Assembly: GCF_011386835.1 (NCBI RefSeq) | Contig: NC_088795.1 | Location: forward strand, 119,491,434-119,555,433 | DNA from: Chrysemys picta bellii | Taxonomy: Eukaryota > Chordata > Testudines > Emydidae | Length of the DNA: 64,000 nucleotides | Reading direction: 5' to 3' | Part shown: in pieces, positions 31,660-43,546 of the stretch | Layout: every line of letters begins with the position of its first letter | Position numbering within the stretch: position 1 is the first letter of the stretch | Translations under genes and position numbers: made by a program | Notes under the pieces: model-generated | What the model was told of the DNA's origin: nothing | What the model saw: only the letters and a program-made list of their open reading frames with translations | Database searches by the model: none

Positions 31660-31925
31660 AGTCTTAGTTCTATAATGAGATGTCTCTGTGGTTTAGTGAA
31701 TTGAGCACAAGGCTGGGAGTTAGAAGGCTTAAGTTTTATTCCTGGCTCTACCATTGTGACCTTGGGCAATACTCTCTTGGGTCCAGCTCCCATTGAAGTT
31801 GATGGAAAATTTCAGTTGACTTTGATGGGAGCAGAATCAGGGTCTTAATCTCTTGGTGCCTCAGTTTCTCCATGTCTAAAATGAGGATGTGACTTTAACT
31901 TTGCCCTTATATTATTTTTAGATAG
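31660..31925 (+). repeat. MIR SINE split by a palindromic mini-element
   Basis: The head (TCTGTGGTTTAGTGAATTGA, GCTGGGAGTTAGAAGG, CTGGCTCTACCATTGTGACC) and the rest (GGTGCCTCAGTTTCTCC, AAAATGAGGATGTGACTTT) form one MIR. It is broken after CTTGGGCAATACTCTCTTGG by the 68-bp insertion at 31781-31848. Confidence 0.85.
31781..31848. mobile_element. palindromic mini-element with 8-bp target duplication
   Basis: The insertion is bracketed by an exact 8-bp duplication, TCTCTTGG (31773-31780 and 31849-31856), and sits within a MIR. The interior pairs CAGCTCCCATTGAAGTTGA with TTGACTTTGATGGGAGCAG. The 8-bp duplication suggests hAT-type mobilisation of this family. Confidence 0.75.
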
Positions 31926-33829
31926 ACCATTATTAAGATGTTTAGGCTACAAATTCAATTTACCTTAAATGTACCTACCTCATAATCTGTTAAGCTATTT
32001 CCTTTGGAGGCCTGGAATCTACACATCTGCTATAAAGAAGGTTCACTGCTCTATTGCTGCAGTAGGCCTTAAATGGTTAAATAGTTAGATGGTTTAATGT
32101 TGAATACCCTACTGTTTATAATTATAGACATAATAAACCTCTGTATTTATCTTGCACCTAGATATACTTGAAGGGGATTTTAATTTATGATCTGTAGATA
32201 ATTCATTTTTAATGGGCTTTGCATTAACATTGCTAATGGTCATAATGCATTTGGTTTCAAAGAGCTACCCTATTTTAAGATTTATTGGAAAATAATGAAT
32301 ATTTCACCATCTGCTCCAGGCTGCGCATGAGAAATTAATGTAAATATTTTAGGTTTGGGATACTGCACCGTACCTTTCACTTCCATTACCAAAGTCATGA
32401 TTGCTTACTCTTGATGGCAATGTACAGTACACGGGGTATTATCCTCGATTGAATCAACATATAAATTGCCTGTTGCAAAACAGCTACTGAAAGTGTCATA
32501 TAAAAACATGATACAAAGCTATAAAAAGTCTAGAAGTCTTTTGTTAGGCAGCTCAACTGCACAGCCAGAAAATGTTGTCAAACTGGGCACATGGCAAACC
32601 TAATATCAAGCAAGCCAGCCACCCACTAACAAGAGGAGCCTAGTCCCAACTGGCATAAAAATAGGGGGAATGCAGATAGCCGACACTATTTAAAACAAAA
32701 GGAGGTATAAAATTGGTCTGGAATGAGCCTCTGAAATAAATGGGGCTTGCAGAATGCTAAAGTCAGCCAAAAAGGAAGCCTGGCAGACTACCTCTGGGAT
32801 GGATTGCTGCAGCCCAGTTCCCTTGACTGAGATGATCTTGTCCCCAGCCCATTCTTGACTGAACCTAGGGACCCGCTCTGGCCAATTCTAGCTGCTGGGC
32901 AGGGTTATAGGCTCAGAGGTGACTATATAAGTGCTTAGAGTCTAGATAATGAGGGGCTTTGTTTAACACTAAGGCCCTGAATTGAATTTGCAGTATTGAC
33001 CACCACTCCAGTTCTCTGGGGGGCTCCATTGCTCCAACCTAGGTTCTGCTGCAGTCACAGCCTCCAAATCAGTTTAAAGGAAAGCCCAATTAGGTGTACA
33101 TTTTACAGTGGTATAGCTTGGATGTGACACAGGTATGTGTCTATACACATTCTCTTGATGTGTGTGGAGTTATATACAAAAATCCATCATACACTGCTAT
33201 GAGAACGGAACCCAGCAGACGCTTTGTGGGAAAATTATAGAACAGGAATTAAAGAATAGAAACATAAAGAAGTCTCTTGGATGCCTGCAAACCTTTTTAC
33301 AGTCTTTTGCTGTCTTTCAGTAGAAGTTGCCTTCTGCACTCTTACAGCCACGTTTGCAAAACTGGCTGCCTATGCTGTGTTTACAAAACTGGTGTGTACA
33401 TTAATCCCCTCCCCAGCTGTGCCTGGCAATGTGCTCCTGGAGAGGATTCAGCCTTTGAAGGTACCCACATGTGTCAATTGATGTGAACAATTACTTGTTT
33501 GTTTTTTTCATGAGAGCGATTACCTGTTTTTCATGCACAGATTTTTGTGAGCTTAATTTAGACAACCAATTCTGAAAACCTGGTCCCCAAAATAATTCTG
33601 CAGCAGTCCAGCTACTAACACTCCTCTGTCCCTTGCACTTTTTTTGTGTGCTGCCTTCTCTGACTCTTAAATGTGTTATACTATTGCATAGGTGTTGGAG
33701 AGCAGATGTTACAGGTGGCTTTTCACCATTAAAGTGTGAATTTTCTGCTTCTGTTTTGTTGTATCTCTAACTTGCATACTAATAGAATGTTTCTGTGCAT
33801 AAATATTTTAATCTTCCCTTCATCTTCTT
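31926..33829. other. intronic sequence with no recognised gene
   Basis: Nothing definite was recognised. A small open frame near 33277-33486 is not similar to any protein I know. Confidence 0.45.
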
Positions 33830-34070
33830 CCCTCCCAGTCCTCCCTCCAAAAAGCATGGAAATAACATTTGCAAACCATTACCCCGGTCACTCTGCTTGT
33901 ATGTTACATCCCTTGCTTCCCTCTTTGCCTATATTGCCTGTGAGGAGTGTAAGCACTTGGAGCAGAGACACTTTCTTACTATGTGTTCATATATCACCTA
34001 ACACAATCCCTCATTTTTGTAGGAGTCTCTAGGTGCTACTGCAATAATAGACAACAAATATTAGTGTTCT
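33830..34070 (+). repeat. L2-type LINE 3' end, sense
   Basis: A pyrimidine-rich LINE 3' region (CCCTTGCTTCCCTCTTTGCC) leads to GAGGAGTGTAAGCACTTGGA, GCAGAGACACTTTCTTAC, CACCTAACACAATCCCTC and TCTCTAGGTGCTACTGCAAT. The order is that of the tail at 16065-16205. Confidence 0.6.
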
Positions 34071-35469
34071 GTATGTGGCAGCAGTTTAGAAGCAGGCATC
34101 TCCCTGTTACTGTACAGCTTTTAAGTGGCCCTGGCTCTTTCCAATCAGCTCTGTGGAATTTATTGAGTGGCGTAAATTGTCACTGCTGCTCTTAAAGATC
34201 CTGAAACAATGTGTTGCAATAACATTCACAAATACACAATTCCTTCCCTGCGCGTGAATCCAAAAGCAACTTCCTAGAGAAAGATGAAACTGAGCTACGA
34301 TCATGCACAAGCTACGTAAAATAAATTAAAGCCATGTCTCTGGCCAGGACCTTAGTAGTGATAGGGTCTTCGATAGGATCATTCAGATGGTGGAAGGGAG
34401 AAGCAAAATAATGTTAAGCTCTCTGCCTAAAGGCTTGAATTGGGCTTTCAGACAAACAGAAGTCTAAAAGTTTCTGAATACAAGACTAGCAGGGAATAGT
34501 GAGGGGTTAATACTAAAGTATTATGGCAGCCAATATGTAAGGTGGTACAGATGATGAGAAGAATCTTTAAAGAGTAACCAGCACTGTAGCAGAAGCCAAT
34601 ATGATAACTTATAAATCTGGGGTGCTGTGATAATCCTATCAAATGCTATTTAATTGCACCTGGCACAGTTCATATGAAAATGTTTCACAGCTGATTACAT
34701 ATTCTACAAGTAGCGTAGGTTACTCGAAGCATCCCTATAGATAATTGAAGGCTGTAATGGCCAAGTCTCTGGAAGAATGATTGAGCACAGGACAACTGAG
34801 ATGTAAAGAAGTAGGATTTTATTCATATTGACTGCATAGTGCATCACACACAGGTAGGGCTTTACAAACCCAGAGTAAGATATGTTCCCTCCACTAAGGG
34901 ACTTATATTGTGAAGAGACTTTTAAAGGATGTGATGCAAGAGCTGGCACAGGTGGAGTCACAGGAGAGCAATGGCTATGCAAAGGGAGTGGGCTTTAACA
35001 AGAGATATGAAGGAGAAGAGGGAGAAAGCTTGGCATACAGCAAGAGTGAGGATTTAATTGTTTTGTAGGGCCTTAAGAAACTGTGCATTGACTATTTAGT
35101 AATATGCACGCTGAATATTAAAGACCTCTGAGGTTGACAGTGCTGCTGCTTGGAGTCATTCTTGAATATATGTAGTGAGTCAGTAACTTAAAATTCTTTA
35201 TTAGTGAAGGAGAGCACGAGTTTCTTTGAGGTCAAGTAGGCACAGGACAAGAAATGGCCTCTGAAAAAATGGTTTAGGAGACCTCTAGGGACAGAGAAGT
35301 AGGGAGGCTGTCAGAGGGTCAGCCATCTTGGAAAACCGATCTGTTACCCAGTGTGAAGGCAAAGAAAAGTTTGGTATTTAAGGAGTGTAGGGAACAGGCT
35401 GAAGGATAAGAAGTGTGTTCAGAGAGTGAGAAGGGATAAGTCTAGTGAGGAAGGATGGTCTTTCAATTA
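34071..35469. other. intronic sequence with no recognised gene
   Basis: A purine-rich part (34960-35480, GAAGGAGAAGAGGGAGAAAG and the like) may be a diverged repeat, but no family was assigned. Confidence 0.4.
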
Positions 35470-35660
35470 GAGCCACAAGGCTCTGTCATAGGCCTTTCTG
35501 AATTTGAACAAATCAATTAGTCTTTCTGTCTGTCTTCTCAGTTTCCCATCTCTAAAATGGGAATAATTTCTTTCTCTCCCTCTTTGTTTGCCTGTTTAGA
35601 TAAGCTGTTGAATGCAGTGACTTTCTCTTACCATGTGTTTGTAGAAAATGTCAGGCCAAG
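35470..35660 (+). repeat. MIR-like SINE fragment
   Basis: The core words CTCAGTTTCCCATCTCTAAA and ATGGGAATAATTTCTTTC are present in order, after AATCAATTAGTCTTTCTGTC. The head is not recognisable. Confidence 0.55.
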
Positions 35661-35736
35661 CGTTTTGGCTCCACTTCTTTTGATAATCTGCCCTACAGCA
35701 ACCCACACTCCCACACAAACCAGCTAGAGTCTAGGT

Positions 35737-36013
35737 CAGTGGTCCCCAACCTTTTCCGTGGGGCAGGCGCTGGACGACTAGCCGCCAAGGACTGTGGCCA
35801 CCGGATAAGCAGCTGCTGAAATGCCGCCATGAAGCGGCAACATCAAGAGGCGTCGCCGCTGAAATTTGGCGGCATTTCGGCGGCAGCGCTTCTTGACGTT
35901 GCCGCTTCTTGGCGGCATTTCAGCGGCTACTTGTCCAGTGGCCAGTAGGCGGGCGCACATGGATGCCCCAGCGGGCGCCATGGCGCCCGCGGGCGCCACA
36001 TTGGGGACCCCTG
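35737..36013. mobile_element. hAT-type MITE, 277 bp
   Basis: Ends are CAGTGGTCCCCAACC and a GGGGACCCCTG terminus. The 8-bp duplication is GTCTAGGT (35729-35736) and GTCTAGAT (36014-36021), seven of eight identical. The interior is a GC-rich inverted repeat (AGCGGCAACATCAAGA against TCTTGACGTTGCCGCT). Confidence 0.9.
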
Positions 36014-36021
36014 GTCTAGAT

Positions 36022-38062
36022 GAATAGTTTTGCCTGATGTTCTATCCCAGTGTCATATCTGGTATTTAACTGGACTACAGCATTGTCAGGGCCAGTCCTT
36101 GTTCTCTCTAAGGGATTCTATATACACTGATACCACTATATACACTAATGTTAAATAGTAATAATCCAGATCTGAACTTTGTGACTCAGACCCGTGTCTG
36201 ACAGCGAGCATCCCATCCAGTAAGGGGGAGGGAACCCCCCCAAAAACAAACAAACCACAGTGGCTAGATTGTATTGGTGAGCGAGTACTGCCAAGGAGAG
36301 GACACAGTCATATCCTGCTGCAATATTAATCCTTAACACTCACTTATGCAACTTCCTACAATCTAGAGAGAGTGTTTTAAAACCTCAGTGCCAAATGGTT
36401 TGAGTCTGTTTGGCAAGCCAGAGAAGTTCCAGGGGTTCTAGAAAACGGTGTTTTTAAAAACACCGCAGGCACTGGTGCACAGGATGTCTGTGCCTATAAC
36501 TCCCAGGGGACTGCACGCGATGCATCATCCATTTTAGGATGGTGACGAATCCTCCCCTCTCTGCATCTGGGCAGTTTCACTGGCTGCTTGAGTAAGGGGA
36601 TGGAATTCCAGACCCATCCTGCTGTCTTGCTCGGAGCCTGCAATTGTGACTGACTGAGGTGTGGAACATGCAAGTGGGGAGGATGGCTTCTTATTCCATC
36701 CCACTCCTTACCTACACAGGGACCAGTTACAGTGTGGTCTTTGGTTAGTACTGTCCCTGAGGAACTGGTTCTGAATCAATAGAATAGGTAGAGGTTATGA
36801 GTGAGATGTACAAAGAACAATATGGCTGAGCCCAAGAATCCTTTACAACAGCATGTGTTGCCTTTTAAAGTAACTCCTTAAACAGGTTTTTTTGTTTGAG
36901 CCTGAAGATGACTTAGGATTTGTACAGTACTGTAATTGAAGTAACAAGTTGTTTCATCACACTTAAGTTTATTGATTCCCTTAGTACATTGGCTTCCTTT
37001 CTGCAAAACCAACAGTTTAAATCTCTGCAGTTTGGGATAGATGAACAGAATATGCCTGTTCCCCTAACTATGCAGACACCAGAGTTGTTGTTTTTTTTTT
37101 TTATGGGGCAGGGAGGGAGAAATGATGATGCTCCGAGTCCCCTTAGTTTAAGTATGTAATTGCTTTGAAAATCTGTCTGGAGATTTTGTTTTTTGCTGGT
37201 CATTGCTAAATGCTGAGTTGTCTGGCCAAGCTTAAAGTGGACCATCCATATTCCATTTGTTTTAATAAGCAAAAAGGCAGAAGATAATAGAAATTAATAG
37301 GCAAGTAAGACAAGCCAGAAAAGGAATAGTGTCTGATTCTGTCTTGCGTACTGCACCTTCAAATGTTAGTTTACATGCCTGTTTGCTCAGGAATAGTGCT
37401 GTGAGCCAATCAGTATATCTCTTCCAGAGTAACACATCATGTGCGCTCTCTGAGACTTGTTGGTTCTCTTTGCTGCTTTCCTTAATCTCTAATAAAAGTC
37501 ATCCAGACTGAAAGGGGATATTTTTTCCCTTGTGTGTGGATAACAGAGCAAAACAAAGTGAGGAGGTTTATCCATTGGTCCGCAGAAATGGGCTTGGGAA
37601 GGGGGAGGAGGAGGAAGTGAATATTGTGGTATTGAAATATAATCTGGGCTAATGGAGGAAAGCCTCAAAAGCACTTGGAAGACATTCTGGCTGTTTTGTT
37701 GTGTAATTCCGAGTACCCTATCGATGTAAAATGTTCTGATTTAGAACAGGGGCCAAAGAGGACTGATTGTATCAAACTAAGATTCAGGACCTCTTAGCAG
37801 CACTTAGCTTCCAGTAGCAGGGATATTTAGTGAAGCCATGTTACGGACACCATATTTTCAACAGAATGATTGGTCCTTAGATTGCCACAAAGGTGAAGTG
37901 ACTTCTGTCAAGTTTCCAAGACCAGCTTTTCATGGGAGATGGCCCAGGCATGTTGTTTCCATTAAAGTGACCCTGGAAAAACATAGTGGAAGAAACCCTT
38001 TTAAAAAGGTTTTCTGAACAGACTTGTTTCCTTTCCCTTACAACGTGGAAACTTCGCGATAC
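36022..38062. other. intronic sequence with no recognised gene
   Basis: A perfect 20-bp palindrome, CGGTGTTTTTAAAAACACCG, lies at 36446-36465. No other structure, exon or named repeat was seen. Confidence 0.45.
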
Positions 38063-38132
38063 AGGGCCTGATCCAAAAAGCCTATTGACGTCAATGCAAA
38101 GACTTGAATTAAGTGGGATTTGGATTAGGTCA
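38063..38132. repeat. palindromic mini-element, degraded
   Basis: AGGGCCTGATCCAAAAAGCC and TATTGACGTCAATG at left pair loosely with GGGATTTGGATTAGGTC at right. A second piece of similar character (TTCCATTGACTTCACTGGAG, TTGATTTACACAAGTGT) follows at 38196-38240. Confidence 0.55.
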
Positions 38133-38466
38133 TATAGCAGAAAAACAGAAGAGAAAGAGCTAGAAATGACATCTGCTTAGAGGGCCCGAGTCTCCTTCCA
38201 TTGACTTCACTGGAGTTATTCTTGATTTACACAAGTGTGCTGGGATGCTATGGTGACGGGGCGGTATAAGAACTGGAGATGAATTCTGTTCTATTCAGGG
38301 TTTTCTGTATGAGAGCAAACAATGCGGCCACGTTAGAAGGATGGTCTCTTGTCACCCTTTTTGATTGTGCGACTCTAAATCTGTGCCAACTATGCAGGGC
38401 TATATTTAGTATTAGCCCTCCTATTTACGTTCAAGAATTTACAAGCTTTCTAACAGCCACATAGAG

Positions 38467-38723
38467 CAGTGGTTCTCAAAGCCGGTCCGCCGCTTGTTCA
38501 GGGAAAGCCCCTGGCAGGCCGGGCCGGTTTGTTTACTTGCCGCGTCCACAGGTTCAGCCGATCATGGCTCCCACTGGCCGCAGTTCGCCGCTCCAGGCCA
38601 ATGGTGGCTGCGGGAAGGGGAGCAGCGATCGGTCGAACCTGTGGACGCAGCAAGCAAACAAATCGGCCCGGCCCACCAGGGACTTTCCCTGAACAAGCGG
38701 CGTACCGGCTCTGAGAAACACTG
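38467..38723. mobile_element. hAT-type MITE, 257 bp, largely palindromic
   Basis: Ends are CAGTGGTTCTCAAAGCCGGT and ACCGGCTCTGAGAAACACTG. The 8-bp duplication is ACATAGAG (38459-38466) and ATATAGAG (38724-38731), seven of eight identical. It shares the GGTTTGTTTAC and GGCTCCCACTGGCCG words with the element at 28159, so the two are related. Confidence 0.92.
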
Positions 38724-38731
38724 ATATAGAG

Positions 38732-39799
38732 GGCATTTCTTCTGATTGTCTTGATAACAAGCAGTTAGTGCCTAGGCTATGTTCACAAATGGGTGTACAG
38801 ATTCTTGGCAAAAAGAACAGGCCAGATTAATTCACACATGATTACAGGCCTAGTTAAAGAATGTCCAAAGAGAGTCTATGCACCCAGATTGACCCCTTTT
38901 TTGTCATTAATGTGAAACAAGGGTAGGTTGTTTTTGTCTTTTATGTGAAAAAAGGGGCGATACATTTTAGAACTGGAACAATATATTGACTTGACCAACC
39001 CCCGTCCCCCATAATCTAATATATTTCCCCCCTGTAAAAACTGTTTTACTGGCAGATTACAGTGATGAGGAATTTCTGGTGATTTGTATCAAGCAAATCC
39101 TTGCCATCTGACGAGTGAAACTCTGAGTTGCCAGGAAACAGGAAGGCGAGTGTGATGTTAATTAGAGGAGATGATCTGTGTTTGCTTTTGCCATCTAACT
39201 TCCTTCTGCTGTCTTTACATCATTCACTACATAGAGGAAGCACAGAAGGAGCTAGAGATGTAGGCTCCAGCTGATTATGTTGTCTCTTATGTAACCCTTC
39301 TGCCAGGTGAAGTTGGCAGCAACAAGGACAGATTCAATATTCAGGGGTCCCTCTTAACAGCACAATACACAACCGGCTTGAGCCCCCACCCAGTAATCTG
39401 GGAAAATTAAACACCACTCCTGGGTGCCTCTAAAAGGAAATACTTCCCCCTCTTGCAAGCACTGAGTTTGTGTCTAGCAGAGAGAACCTTTAATAAAAAG
39501 GGGAAAGGAACTTAGCATTAATTTGGGAAAATGCTACAACCATGATTCAAACACATCTGACCATGAGCAAAACTCCCACCCCAGAGTACATTGCTGCTGT
39601 ATTTATAAATTCTATTAGATTTTGCTTTGATGTATTTCACCTGTGGTTTTTCGTAGTGGGCCTTCACTCAGGTTTTCACTTTTGACTACTGTCATCAGCC
39701 CTTGTTCTGCAAACACTCATGTAAGCTTAGCTTTAATGGAGCTTCAGTGAAACTACTCCCGTGCTGAAGGTTAAGCATGTGTGTAAGTGTTCGCAGGAT
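38732..39799. other. intronic sequence with no recognised gene
   Basis: Nothing definite was recognised. Confidence 0.45.
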
Positions 39800-40115
39800 T
39801 GGAGCCTTGGGATGAGAGAAGAGGAGCTTGAACTGAGAGTCAGCAGCTCTGGCTTCAATTTCTGGCTGCGTCACAGATGCCCAGTGTCACTTAGGCCAAA
39901 ATTTTCAAAAGTGAATACTTCGGGTGCAATGACTTTTGTGTGCCCAAGTTGAAACATTAGGGTCCCAAGTCCTTAAACTCTGTGCTTCAATTCTATATCT
40001 GTAAAATGGGATTAATAAGATTTCCCTACCTTGTAGGGTTACTGTGAGAATTAATTTATTAAGGTGTGTTTGATCTGATATTATGGTGATCAGGGCCATG
40101 TGAGTACCCAGAGAG
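39800..40115 (+). repeat. MIR SINE split by a short insertion
   Basis: MIR parts are GAGAGTCAGCAGCTCTGGCT and CCCAGTGTCACTTAG at left, and CTTAAACTCTGTGCTTC, TCTGTAAAATGGGATTAATA and CCTTGTAGGGTTACTGTGAG at right. About 75 bases (39895-39970) separate them and belong to a GCCAAAATTTTCAAAAGTGA type repeat. The flanking words TCACTTAG and TCCTTAAA may be a decayed target duplication. Confidence 0.75.
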
Positions 40116-40788
40116 AATGTTAGTATTATCTAATCATATGCCTCTCAGGTTTGATTGCACAGAAAATAGTTGAAATATTTTTCTGGGTAGAAGATGATGT
40201 TGCTAAGTATGTCTAGGGCTGGGCAAAACCTGTGAAGTTATGTGAATGAAGATTTGTTTTGTTCAGTTTGAGTTTGCACAGCTTTTTCCTTGTAATTTAA
40301 AACATTGTTCCTTTCAAGATTGGTTCAGTTAAGAACACAGCCACTTATTTTTTTCAGATTAAGAGAAACCTGTGTTCTATTGCAGTAATAAAGCTCCATT
40401 ACTGTCCATTAAATATTAGGCTCGTACAAATATGTGTCTTGTATATGGTATGAAAAGTCTACATACAATAGAAAAAATTTTCCTTGGGTTAAAGGGCCCA
40501 GTCCTCTGAGGTGCTTAGCACTTACTGCAAGCTGCTTAGTGGCCTGGACATCTAAAGAAGTGTATAGAATAAGTTTCTGATGTCTGTACAACCCCATTGA
40601 ACCCAGAGGGGTTGCATGAGTGTAACCCAGTCCTCTGTATTTAGACTTGCATTAGAAATTTTCTCTCTTCCCCTCTCTGTTCCTTTATTCATGTTTTCCT
40701 TTTACACTCCTCCTGCTTTCAGTTCCACTATTCACCTTAGTTTATTAATGGAACTTTTCTTTCTCAGTTTTCCCCAATGTGAATGTGA
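40116..40788. other. intronic sequence with no recognised gene
   Basis: Nothing definite was recognised. Confidence 0.4.
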
Positions 40789-40796
40789 ACCCAATT

Positions 40797-40919
40797 TAGG
40801 GTGACCAGATGTCCCGATTTTATAGGGACAGTCCTGATTTTTGGGTCTTTCTTATATAGGCTCCTATTACCCCCCCACCCCTTGTCCCAATTTTTCACAT
40901 TTGCTGTCTGGTCACCCTA
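40797..40919. mobile_element. 123-bp hAT-type MITE, TAGGGTGACCAGAT family, copy 3
   Basis: Ends are TAGGGTGACCAGATGTCCC and CTGTCTGGTCACCCTA. The 8-bp flanks ACCCAATT (40789-40796) and ACCCAGCT (40920-40927) match at six positions, so this may be an older insertion than the copies at 17397 and 20087. Confidence 0.9.
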
Positions 40920-40927
40920 ACCCAGCT

Positions 40928-41466
40928 ACCCAACAGGAGTAGACAGTTGGAACCTACAAAGTTCAAGTGGGCCAACATGAGTCTTCCCCTTCTAATCAAT
41001 TTTCTAATAGTACCTGAATACAGTGCTTCCCAACTTGTTTTTAGTGATCTATACCTCAGCACAACCTTGAGAATTACCCTTGCCCCAACCCTACTGTACA
41101 TGTAATCTCCAATGCATTTGAATAATCTTTGAATTTTTTTATGCATAATGTATTTACTCTTAATTTAATCTGTGTCTTGTCTGTGTACATGCCGATGCTT
41201 TTATTTGGTGCTTTAAGATGCCCCATTGCTGCTCCTTTGCCTTCTTTGTGAACTGGTGGATTTAGCAAGAGTGGATTGTTGTGATGGTCAGTGAGTCAGT
41301 CTTCTGAATGTTGTTCTTAGTTGACAGTGTGCTGTCTGGTGTGCAATCACATGCAGTTGATGCTCCTGTTTTATCTGCTGGTTTTCTGTCACACTCAAGG
41401 GTTATTGAAGTTGAGACAATTTTTAAGGAAGTGATCTAACTAAATCCACTTTGTGTCTTTTAATAT
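40928..41466. other. intronic sequence with no recognised gene
   Basis: CAGTGCTTCCCAACTTG at about 41023 resembles the left end of a hAT element, but no partner end was found. Confidence 0.4.
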
Positions 41467-42195
41467 GGAGTAGTTAGAGCATGGGACTGAGAGCCAGGAC
41501 CCCTGAGCTCTGTTGGGGAGACACTATTATAGGAGGAGGCTTGGAGTCAGGACTTCTGGATTCAGTTGCTGGCTCTGCCACTACTGTTGTTTTTTATTTG
41601 TATTACTGTAGCACCTAGGAGCCCTAGTCGTGGACCAGGATCCCAGTGTGTTAGGTGCTGTATGAACACATTACAAAATCTGATGTTGGATACCAGAAGT
41701 TAATGCTCTGAAATGTATATTTAGGCCTTTAAACAAAAATGGGCCTGATTGTTCAAAGGTGCTGGGCACCTGCAGCTCCCACTGCCTTCAGTTGGGGCTT
41801 AATACCGATAAAATGAAACCAGATTTATTTAGTAGTCTAATACCAAGCGTTTCAAAGTGACTGGTTACGGGTGCCTCAGTTTTAGGTACCCAACTTGAGA
41901 CTTGCTAAAGGGATTTTCACAGGGTTGGTGCTCAGTACTTTCTGAAAATCAGGTCCCTTTAAGTCACCCTCCGATTGAGGCATCTAAATCACTAATCACT
42001 TTTTAAAATCTTGGGCTCCTAAATTCATATTCAGACCAAGTTTAGGCACTCAGAGTTGGAAACACTGGCCTTAACTTTTTCATGCCTCAGTTTATCCCTC
42101 TGCAAAATGGACATAATCATATGTACCACACAATCTTGCTGTGAGAGCTAATATTTATAACGGACTTGGAAGTCCTTGAATAAAAGCTTGCTATA
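41467..42195 (+). repeat. MIR SINE(s) split by two other repeats
   Basis: Two MIR-like heads lie in tandem (GTAGTTAGAGCATGGGACTG at about 41471, GGAGTCAGGACTTCTGGATT at 41544). The tail of a MIR resumes only at 42071 (CCTTAACTTTTTCATGCCTC, GCAAAATGGACATAATCA, GTGAGAGCTAATATTTA). In between are an antisense L2-type tail (41592-41685) and a palindromic repeat with CCTGATTGTTCAAAGGTG and CTTTCTGAAAATCAGGTCC words. Confidence 0.7.
41592..41685 (-). repeat. L2-type LINE 3' end, antisense, nested in MIR
   Basis: TTTGTATTACTGTAGCACCT, AGGAGCCCTAGTCGTGGACC, AGGATCCCAGTGTGTTAGGT and GCTGTATGAACACATTAC read as the reverse complement of the LINE tail found at 16065. Confidence 0.7.
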
Positions 42196-43325
42196 TAAGT
42201 GAAAATATTCATTTATATATTATTCCAGGCTCTGCTGCTGACTCATTTTATCTCTTCTGTGTCATTCTTTCTCTAAAATTCATATCATAGTAGTAGTCTA
42301 CATTAATCTGGACATTAGTCATATGCATTCCTACCAGCAGATGGAGACAGGAAATCCAAATAAACTTGGCAACATGATTTCCTGTCACAGTCACTTACAA
42401 TTGAGACATTGACAACTTCTCTTTTCGTCTAAACAGGTGGAAACAGCTGAGATGAAAATATTTGCTACCGCTCCCCTCCTTCCCCACCCCACCCCACCCC
42501 GCTTCTCTCATTTTGGGATTTATTCTTTAATAGTAATGTCTCTTCCTCCATCTCCTGCATCCTACCTCCAACCTTTGTGTAGCTGTGAATTGTGTGTCAT
42601 CCAAGACAAGAACCACTGTGCAAGGCATCAGTTTAAAAGCATAAAAGGCATTTCAACCCAAAGCCAGTTTATATTTATATTCAAATTGTGGTATTATCTA
42701 TCTGTGAAATTATTCATCATATTCATGTGTGAATGCTTTAAATGGTTTAATGTGTTCAGCTGATAACAAACTGCATGCTCGAATGTAATGTTGCTCTTTT
42801 TAGACTTGATTAAACTGCATCCTTGATTGTGATTTAATGGCTGTTCACAAGCTTGTTCACTCTTGCTGTTGCATATTAAGTACCATAGTATCCAGCCAAG
42901 TCTGCCAAAGTCTTTTAAGAGCCCATGCTTTCTCAAGGGAGATGAAAAGCCCTAAGTAGGCTAACATTTTGATTCGAGCTTGGGATTGTGTTTGATTGTT
43001 CTAGACCACCAAAGATCATGTCTGTAAATCTCTTTGGAAATGTTTAAGTGCTGAAAGACTGGCCTCAATGCTGGATTTTTCTCTTCCTAAAATCCTGTTT
43101 AAATAATTAAGCAAAATCCTTTCAAAGGCAATTAAGCAAAAGCAATAGCAGTCAAAACAGCCCCAACTATGAGTTTTATTTCTCCTGCCCTGTCCATTTT
43201 CCTAATGCCTATTTGAGGAAACAAATATTATATCAGTGTGAAAGCTGGTAAAGGCTAAGTACAAGATCTTGCAGTACCGATTTGTTGGGGTAATCCTTAT
43301 TTGCACAAATAGTTATAATTAATGG
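42196..43325. other. intronic sequence with no recognised gene
   Basis: A (CCCCA)n-like run lies at 42484-42500. Nothing else was recognised. Confidence 0.45.
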
Positions 43326-43497
43326 AGATATCCCATCTCCTAGAACTGTAAGGGTCATTGAGTCCAGCCCCCTGCCCTCACTAGCAGGACCAAGTACTGA
43401 TTTTGCCCCAGATCCCCAAGTGGCCCCCTCAAGGATTGAACTCACAACCCTGGGTTTAGCAGGCCAATGCTCAAACCACTGAGCTATCCCTCCCCCC
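43326..43497 (-). repeat. tRNA-derived SINE with CR1-like tail, copy 2
   Basis: On the - strand the head reads GGGGGGAGGGATAGCTCAGT, then GGTTTGAGCATTGGCC and AGGGTTGTGAGTTCAATCC (B-box-like). The body and CR1-like tail match the copy at 27966. Part of the tail (GGTCCCTTCCAG region) is shortened here. Confidence 0.85.
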
Positions 43498-43546
43498 AGT
43501 GGGACTGTTCACCTGAGGACATCAGTGGGACTGTTCACCTGAGGAC
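43498..43546. repeat. tandem duplication, 26-bp unit
   Basis: AGTGGGACTGTTCACCTGAG (then GACATC) at 43498-43523 is followed at once by AGTGGGACTGTTCACCTGAG GAC at 43524-43546, identical over 23 bases. It starts right at the SINE edge. Confidence 0.9.
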
